From positions 103,292,991-103,356,990 of the forward strand of contig NC_080423.1 of the NCBI RefSeq assembly GCF_029873635.1: a stretch of DNA of 64,000 nucleotides, written 5' to 3'. The notes beneath the pieces were generated by a model. That model was not told the origin of the DNA. It searched no databases and saw only the letters and a program-made list of their open reading frames with translations. The DNA is from Malania oleifera. Taxonomy: Eukaryota; Streptophyta; Magnoliopsida; Santalales; Ximeniaceae. This document shows, piece after piece, positions 57,682 through 64,000 of the stretch. The position numbers and the translations under genes are program-made. How positions within the stretch are numbered: position 1 is the stretch's first letter; every line of letters begins with the position of its first letter.

Positions 57682-60600
57682 TTTCATTAGTATTATTATT
57701 ATTACTTTTATTTTTATTTCTATTTATATTGCTTATTATTATTTATTATTTTCATTATTATTGACATTATTTTTAATTGTTATTATTATTAGTATTTTTA
57801 CCTTTACTATTATTTTATTTGTTTAGTTATCTTTGTTATTACTATTATTATTATCATTTTATTATTATTATTATTTTTACCTTATTATTATTATTATTTT
57901 TATTATTATTATTATTATTATTTCCTTATAGTAGTATATATTATTTCCAAGAAGAGAAAAATACCAAAAAATGAAAAAGGTAATATTGTTAGGGTTTCTT
58001 TTCAAAAATTATTATAAGGGGGAGCCGGGGGCACAGCACAAGAGGCCGGGGGAGACACAGAGAAAAACAAAAGAAAAAAACCTATCTTTCTCTCTAACTC
58101 TCACAACCTCCCTCATCGTCAGCCACCTCACGGCCACACCCTGCGCCACCTCACGGCCACACCCTGCTCCACCGACCCAGAACTCCCACTCTCCACACCA
58201 CGGGCCTGAGATCCCTGCAGCAGCAGCCCCCTGTTGTTTCTCTACGCCCCAGCTCCAGCCGAGAACAGTGGTCTCGGCCTCCAGGAACTCCGGCCACCCT
58301 CTGCACCAGCAGCCGCATCACCACTCTCTCTCCTTCCAGCCTAGCCTCTCCTTCACTCTCAGTTCAACCTCACTCTCACTCTCAGTCCCTTACCCGAACG
58401 GCCCTCCAGTCCGTCACTGCTTCATACCGAACCCGAAACTCCGGTCATCAACTCCGGCAACAATCCATCCATCCACACCGCCACCTAGGCACACCAGTAG
58501 CCACCGCGAGCACCAGCAGCGGCCATCCGTCCCGGCAGCAGCAAATCTTCCCCGCTCAACGGCAGCAGTCATCCTCGCCGGTGCTCGCTGCGGTTCTTCG
58601 GAGTTTGTTCGGCGCCCGATTGTCTTCCAGGTCCTCCTCTGCTTCCCTGCACAGCAGCACCTAACCATCTTCTGACCCCCCTGTAAGTTCATGCACACTC
58701 AAACACACACACTGAAACACCATCAAATATACGTAAAAATGTTTTTTTTTTTTTAGTTATCCACATATTTATTTAATTTTATTATCATCTTGTTTTTTTT
58801 ATTATTGTAAATATTAACCGGTTTGCTCTCATGATTGTAGGATGTTTTATTTTATTTTATTTTTTTTTTGCGGAGGAATTTTAAGGTCATAATATTCATG
58901 CATGTTTAAATTCTTTTTTTTGTTTTTTTTTATGCATTTTAAATAATAAATATTTTTATTTTCCTGTAATAATATTTGTTCATGTGGTTAATATTTGTGT
59001 TCATATTTTTTTTATTGTAAAGTTTTGATTATAGAAATTGGTTAAAGTTTAGATTTTCACTACATATATAATATTGTTGTATATTATTGTTAAAGCTATT
59101 GTTATCGTCATTTGTATGTATATGGAGTTTTTATGTTTTATTGCCGTTATTAATTTCCATGTATACATGTCCATATTAGGGGTTTATATTGTTTATATTG
59201 TTACGAATAATTGTTTATATATATATGTGTATATATATATATATATATTTAACTATACGTGTTTCATGATTTAACATTGTTATTACCTGTTGCATATCCT
59301 TGTCGTGATAGTCGTTTAAATTTCTTTTGCGGTACACTAATTTGTTTATCTTCATTATTGTAGGATTTGTCTTTTCATTGCCAAGGTAAGGTTTCAATTG
59401 TAATATTTAAGTGTGATAATTTATGTTGTCATTTTTTAGTGCGTAATATTTAAGTTGTATGTGTAATATGTATTCTTAGGTTTCGGTTTTTTTTATCTCG
59501 TTGTGGTTCTTATGTGTAAGATTTTTTTTTTTTTATATTATTTTATTCATGCATATATTGTAGGTTAACTTTATAGTATATTATTAGTATTTTAGAATTT
59601 TGGTCGAGTTATATATCATGTTAGGAGTTTTAGTTGATTAGTTGTAGTGATATTTTAAAACTATAGTTGTATGTGCATTCTAAAATGTTAGTCATATTAG
59701 GTATTTAAGAACCTAGGATTTATAAGTAACATCATGTATATAATTTAGCATTTTAGGTAACTTTTAATATAGCATCTTGAGTAATACTATATATTTACTA
59801 TTATTATAACACTTTTAGTATGTTAACTATTATGGTAAGTTTAATATTTTAAGTAATATTTTTGGTGTTTTGGTATCATGCTACTATATGGTATGTTTAG
59901 TATATATAGTATTATAGTAATCTATTACGTATTATATTATTTGTGGATATTTATTATTATTATCGTAATTATGTGTATTATGGTATGTTTAAGTATTTTT
60001 GTTTATAACGTACATGTAGTATTTTAATATTATGATATGCTCATTATCTTAGTCTATATTATATGTTTATATTCTACTATTATTGGTATGTTAGATATTT
60101 TAGCTTCTATTATACATGTTAATTAGTACGTATTTTGGTATCCTAATATTCTAGTTTATTACTATTTTATTTATTTATTTAAATTATTATATCTATTATT
60201 AAAACCTCCCATACTAATATTTTCCTATAAAACTTTTACGTACAATTTTAAAATGTGGGAATGTATTTTTCTTAAATAATTTTGATTTTAATCCCTATGA
60301 TTTTATTGCGGGGGTATGAGCCTTCGGGCATTACGTACCCTAAGCTCCGAGGGAATATATGTATATATATATATTTATTTATTTATTTATTTTCTCCATG
60401 TATTTATAAACTTATAAAAAGGAGTAATTTAAAGGATTATGAGATTAACTTAGGGATAATTTTAAATTAAGGTACCGTTCGTAAGAACGGGCGCGTAGGG
60501 GGTGCTCGTACCTTCCCCTCGCGTAACCGAACTCCCGACCCCAACTCTGGTAATGTAGACCGATTCTACCCCTAACGGGGTAGTAATCATGTGTTCTAAC

Positions 60601-60707
60601 CGCACTAAAGGTTAGAAGCGACTCCTACACCATATTTTTCCTGAAAATATTAAAATGATTTTTAATTTCGCCGTCCGGGGCACACGCGCTCCAGGGACGC
60701 CGCGACA
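57198..60707 (+). repeat. TAT/Ogre-like solo LTR B (3510 bp), TSD ATGGT
   Basis: Begins TGTAGACACCCC and ends GGGACGCCGCGACA, flanked exactly by ATGGT (57193-57197, 60708-60712). The end region (CGTTCGTAAGAACGGGCG, GGGGGTGCTCGTACC, CTAACCGCACTAAAGG, AAGCGACTCC) is of the type I associate with TAT/Ogre LTRs. Inside are about 700 bases of ATT-type repeats (57226-57930) and a C-rich stretch (58085-58680). No internal region is present, so it formed by LTR-LTR recombination. The element name is an inference; the boundaries are seen. Confidence 0.88.
57226..57930. repeat. ATT/TTA microsatellite-rich block
   Basis: Long runs of ATT broken by short variants. It lies near the 5' end of solo LTR B. 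Frames through it give strings of Tyr, Leu, Ile or Phe and are not genes. Confidence 0.95.
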
Positions 60708-60712
60708 ATGGT

Positions 60713-60975
60713 TACAGAGGATACCCATGGGCTGGATAGTAGATTGAAAATGGTCATGAGTTACAGACACGATATGAAAAGGTTGCTAAGGATACTCATG
60801 GGCCAAATAAATGAGAAAAGAATGATATAATGGAAATTAACTGAGATGAAAGAAAGATGAGAAAAATAAATGAAACTTGGAAATGGGATATAAAGTTTAT
60901 AACAGTTGTGTTTAATATTTATGTAGTTATTTACACATATCAGATATCATATCAAATGAATAGTGTTTTGACCGA

Positions 60976-61019
<44 letters not shown>

Positions 61020-61435
61020 TGATGTAATCGCACTCATATTGCCACACACTGTCAATAACTTATTCTATCTTATTGAGATGTGTTTCACCCAAGTATTAAA
61101 TATTTCAGGAAATAAAGATCGAGTTGGTGATAGAGCTCCTAGATAGAGTGGAGTAGGGACCCTGATGTACGGGTTGAGTGTTTGATCTAGGGATGGATGT
61201 TTCCCCCTAGAGTTTTGTTATTTTGGGGTATTTGTTGATGTATGTAGTTTTGGATGGATTATACTCTAGTATGTATATTCACTGTGGCGTATGTATATAT
61301 TGTCTTACGCTGATAAGTATTTGAAATATAATGTGATCAGTATACCGATGCCCAATGCGGGTTAGGTGATATGTATGGTATCAGGGTGTTGCCGTGTACG
61401 ATAAGTATGCTGTAAAAAAAATGGTATGAAAAATT
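60713..61435 (+). repeat. Tekay-like LTR fragment, plus orientation, part 2
   Basis: Resumes the LTR split by solo LTR B; CATGAGTTACAGACACGATA at 60754 echoes CATGAGTTACAAACACGACA at 57169. It contains AT/GT repeats (60980-61020) and island 2 (61038-61090, TTGCCACACACTG then CTTATTGAGATGTGTTTCACC). The end is eroded near 61430. Confidence 0.62.
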
Positions 61436-62241
61436 TCTATCTCCTATCTCTGCCCCCCACTGTATCTCCTCTATTGACCCTGACTGGTACCTACTCGGAA
61501 TTCAAGAGGTGTGGGCCTTTACCTCTGACTCAGCACCCCAATACCTCTCTATAGGCTGGTCTCGATCACTTTAGCTTTATCTACCAATTCAGAAAAATTT
61601 TGGATCTGGAAAGCCACTACATGTTCATAAATTCCTTGCCTCATACCTCTCTCAAATCTCCTCGCCTTCTTCTCCTAATTTGAAACCATATATGGGGCAA
61701 AATGGCACAACTCAACATATTTTGCTGCATACTGCTGAATTGTTAGGTGCTCCTGGGTCAAATTCAGAAATTCCTCTACTTTATCATTCCTGGTAGTAGC
61801 GGGAAAATACCGATTGAAGAAGACTTCCTTGAAGTGGCTCCAGGTCAAAGCTACGGGTGCTGGCCTCTACTCCTGTAATAACCTCACTAACCTCCACCAG
61901 TGTTTAGCCTCCTCAGTCATCTTGAAAGTGGCAAACAAGACTTTCTATTCCTTAATACAAGGAAGGACTGCTAGTATTTCTTCAATTTATTGGACCCAGT
62001 TTTCTACAGCAAACGGGTCGACTCCTTTTTGAAAAACTGGGGGATTCATACGAGTGAATTGTTCTATGGTACATCCCTAATAAGCTGGTGGGTGGTTCTA
62101 TTCCCCTGAGTTTCTTACAATCTCTGCCATAACCTGCTGGGCTATACTACGCAGCACTGTATCGGAATCACTGCCACCCATACTAGAAGGCCCTGCGTCA
62201 CTACTACCTCCAGCATTTACAATATTACTTCCAGGATCCAT
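61436..62241 (-). pseudogene. gag: Tekay-like gag, minus strand (broken)
   Basis: Minus-strand reading from ATG 62241 gives [20 protein letters not shown], then [20 protein letters not shown], which parallels VLRCVAQQVMVEIARG in the gag at 39333. It continues with [40 protein letters not shown] and [10 protein letters not shown]. At least six in-frame stops break it. No zinc knuckle is preserved. The leader to its right (62242-62514) resembles 35912-36182. Confidence 0.83.
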
Positions 62242-62514
62242 CCTGAAAATAGAATATGATAGTCTTAGAATCCCATTATCATAACACGATCAGTGCATTT
62301 ATGTAACTAAGAAACCATAAAACATCCTCATACAACCAACCAACTTCATCCATGATCCCAATTTAAGATTCAGTCTTACCACTCAGAAACAAGAATTGAT
62401 GATAGTTTACCATAGCTTTCTTGAAACCATCGTTTCAGGAAAATTGCAGAAAAAGTCACGGAATTCTTGTCTCTAAGTTGCGAGACTAAACCCTAAATTC
62501 CAATCTTAACCTCT

Positions 62515-63230
62515 AGTGAGACACATCTCAACAAAGAGAATAAATCACAGCAGTGTGTGTGGCAGAGAGTTTAAATAAATACAGAATATATATTCATTCG
62601 TGTTCCACTATCAGTAGCAGCTGAGAAAACGCATCATTGACAATAATACTTTCATCTGATATCAAACACACATTCGTAAATATTTTTAATAATAATACCC
62701 TGGAATAGGGAAGATTACCTGCCCATACAAGTAGTTTCCCTCTACTCTAATACGAATATCAGGGCACTCACCTTACTCGGTAAGCCCACAGACTCTGTAT
62801 ATAGACAAAGTTTCCAAGAATAGGGAAGATTACCCGCCTATACAAGTAGCTTCCCTCTGCTCTGGCACCAAACTAAAATTTACCAGAACACTCACCTTTC
62901 TTAGCAAGCTTTTGGCAACAAGTTTTACTTTGCCATAAATATACATATAATTAACATACCATTTATCTTATCAAATCACATTCCACACAAACTATCCACA
63001 CAGGATAACACCGTCCACACAGGACTCTCATCCATACAAACTACATAGTCCACACAGAACTCACACCCACACAGGATACACGGTTCACATAGGACTCACA
63101 CCCACACAAGATACATGGTCCATACAGGACTGGTCCACACAGGACCAACGTCTTAACACCATACATGGTCCACATAATACTGGTACACACAGGACTAACA
63201 TCTTCACACAATACACAGTCCACACAGGAC
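62515..63230 (-). repeat. Tekay-like LTR fragment, minus orientation, with a satellite-like tail
   Basis: Begins with the inverse of island 2 (GTGAGACACATCTCAACAAAG then CAGTGTGTGTGGCAGAG, 62515-62567). It carries two similar phrases with AGGGAAGATTACC and CATACAAGTAG near 62705 and 62820. From about 62990 to 63230 it consists of variants of TCCACACAGGACT. No primer site or LTR end was found. Confidence 0.6.
62990..63230. repeat. Short-unit tandem repeat (CCACACAGGAC variants)
   Basis: About twelve imperfect copies of a CCACACAGGA-type word with variable spacers. This corresponds to the leader minisatellites of the other LTRs. Confidence 0.7.
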
Positions 63231-64000
63231 TAGGGGTGAGCAAACGGTCGATTCGGCCAAATTCGGGTAATTAACCGAATTAACCAAAAAATTCGGTTAA
63301 ATAAAATCATTAACCAAATCGACCGAATTGGAGGAGGAAACCGAACCAGACCCGACCGAATTACCCGAATGGGTAATTCGGTTAATCGATTTTAACCGAA
63401 TTTAACTGAAATTATTTAAAACACACATAAATATAATAATAAAAGTGGAAGAAGAAGAAGAAGAAGAAGAAGAAGAAGAAGAAGAAGAGGAGGAGGAGGA
63501 GGAGGAGGAGGAGAAGAGGAAGAGTTATTGGGGTCTGGGTTTGCATGGCGAGCTAGTGGCTGAGAGTCTGAGACGCCGAGGACCGAGACGAGAGGCTGGA
63601 CTCTGGAGTTTGGAGAGCCGAGCTGTCAAAGACTCGAAGAGGCCAGAGGGGATTTGCCGACTCTGAGAGGTGGTCCACTGGTTCGATGGAGAGGCAGGAG
63701 AGTTGTGGCCTGTGGGTGTGCGCCGTGCGGGGCAGATTGGCACTTGGCAGAGGCGCAGAGCGTAGAGAAACTGAGAAAGTGAGAAACCCTAACTCTAATC
63801 CCCAATCCGGAAATCCCCAGATTCCCCACTGTGAGTCTGTGAGTGTGAAGTGTGAAGTTGTGAATGAAGCTTTTTTTCACCCCAACCCCATGCCCCAAGT
63901 GGGCAACGGCTAACCCCGAGGCCCCGGGTCACCCGACTGCTGTTGCAGCTGTTTAGTATTCACATAGTCACACTTCACTCATTTCACTACCCTGCCCGAC
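63231..64000. mobile_element. Possible hAT-like non-autonomous element, cut by window end
   Basis: Begins TAGGGGTGAGCAAACGGTCG, a start I associate with hAT-type repeats of plants, followed by many ATTCGGTTAA/TTAACCGAAT words in both orientations (63250-63410). A GAA/GAG microsatellite follows (63449-63512) and then GC-richer sequence without a convincing gene. The other end is not in the window, so the call is tentative. Confidence 0.4.
63449..63512. repeat. GAA/GAG microsatellite
   Basis: About 21 triplets, first GAA then GAG. The poly-Glu frame across it is an artefact. Confidence 0.95.

Noticed and set aside
57193-57974. Several open frames of Tyr, Leu, Ile and Phe
   Set aside because: They are translations of the ATT microsatellite.
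57971-58675. A 234-codon open frame, Ser/Pro/His-rich
   Set aside because: It lies wholly inside solo LTR B, has low-complexity composition, no recognisable domain, and depends on a C-rich untranslated stretch.
63445-63666. Poly-Glu open frame
   Set aside because: It is a GAA/GAG microsatellite read in one frame, with no recognisable domain after it.

Overview
This window is nuclear DNA from a flowering plant, probably a eudicot. It is AT-rich, gene-poor and made mostly of retrotransposons nested inside one another. Only two host genes are supported. One is the first coding exon of a plastid-type peptide methionine sulfoxide reductase A (minus strand, 20879-21379). The other is an apparently complete two-exon phytocyanin (blue copper protein) gene (minus strand, 52290-53136). 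No rRNA or tRNA gene and no CRISPR array was seen.

Layout. 1-9249: an old degenerate repeat, split by a full-length Ty3/gypsy chromovirus (1675-7296, TSD CTTAG). 9250-15544: LINE remnants on the minus strand, split by a full-length Ty1/copia element (9730-14404, minus, TSD CGTTC). 15545-20234: a second, related copia element (minus) whose right LTR carries a MITE-like insertion (19255-19941). 20235-21379: MSRA intron 1 (part) and exon 1. 21380-26100: AT-rich spacer, then LTR remnants of Tekay/Del-like elements. 26126-28180: a structure with inverted-repeat arms of about 0.6 kb enclosing a piece of a cell-wall invertase gene. 28417-47523: a dense stack of Tekay-like LTRs in both orientations. 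Inside it are a solo LTR (30679-32894, TSD TCTAT) and a complete but dead Tekay-like element (37007-45812, TSD AATTT). 47524-51966: degenerate pol fragments and a 2.6 kb TAT/Ogre-like solo LTR with TSD AAGGG. 52290-53136: phytocyanin gene. 55540-64000: another Tekay-like LTR split by a 3.5 kb TAT/Ogre-like solo LTR (57198-60707, TSD ATGGT), then a minus-strand gag pseudogene, an LTR remnant and the start of a hAT-like repeat.

How it fits together. Every transposon reading frame examined carries stops or frameshifts, so no element is autonomous as it stands. The history can be read from 5-bp target duplications and, in one case, from an intact empty site in a sister LTR. The most interesting items are: the captured invertase exon between long inverted arms; the clusters of the palindrome TCGTCGACGA upstream of the TATA boxes of the Tekay-like LTRs; short islands conserved in about ten otherwise diverged LTRs; and an MSRA gene whose later exons are not visible in the nearly 21 kb downstream of its first exon. 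All assignments come from reading the sequence and from family knowledge; no database search was run.
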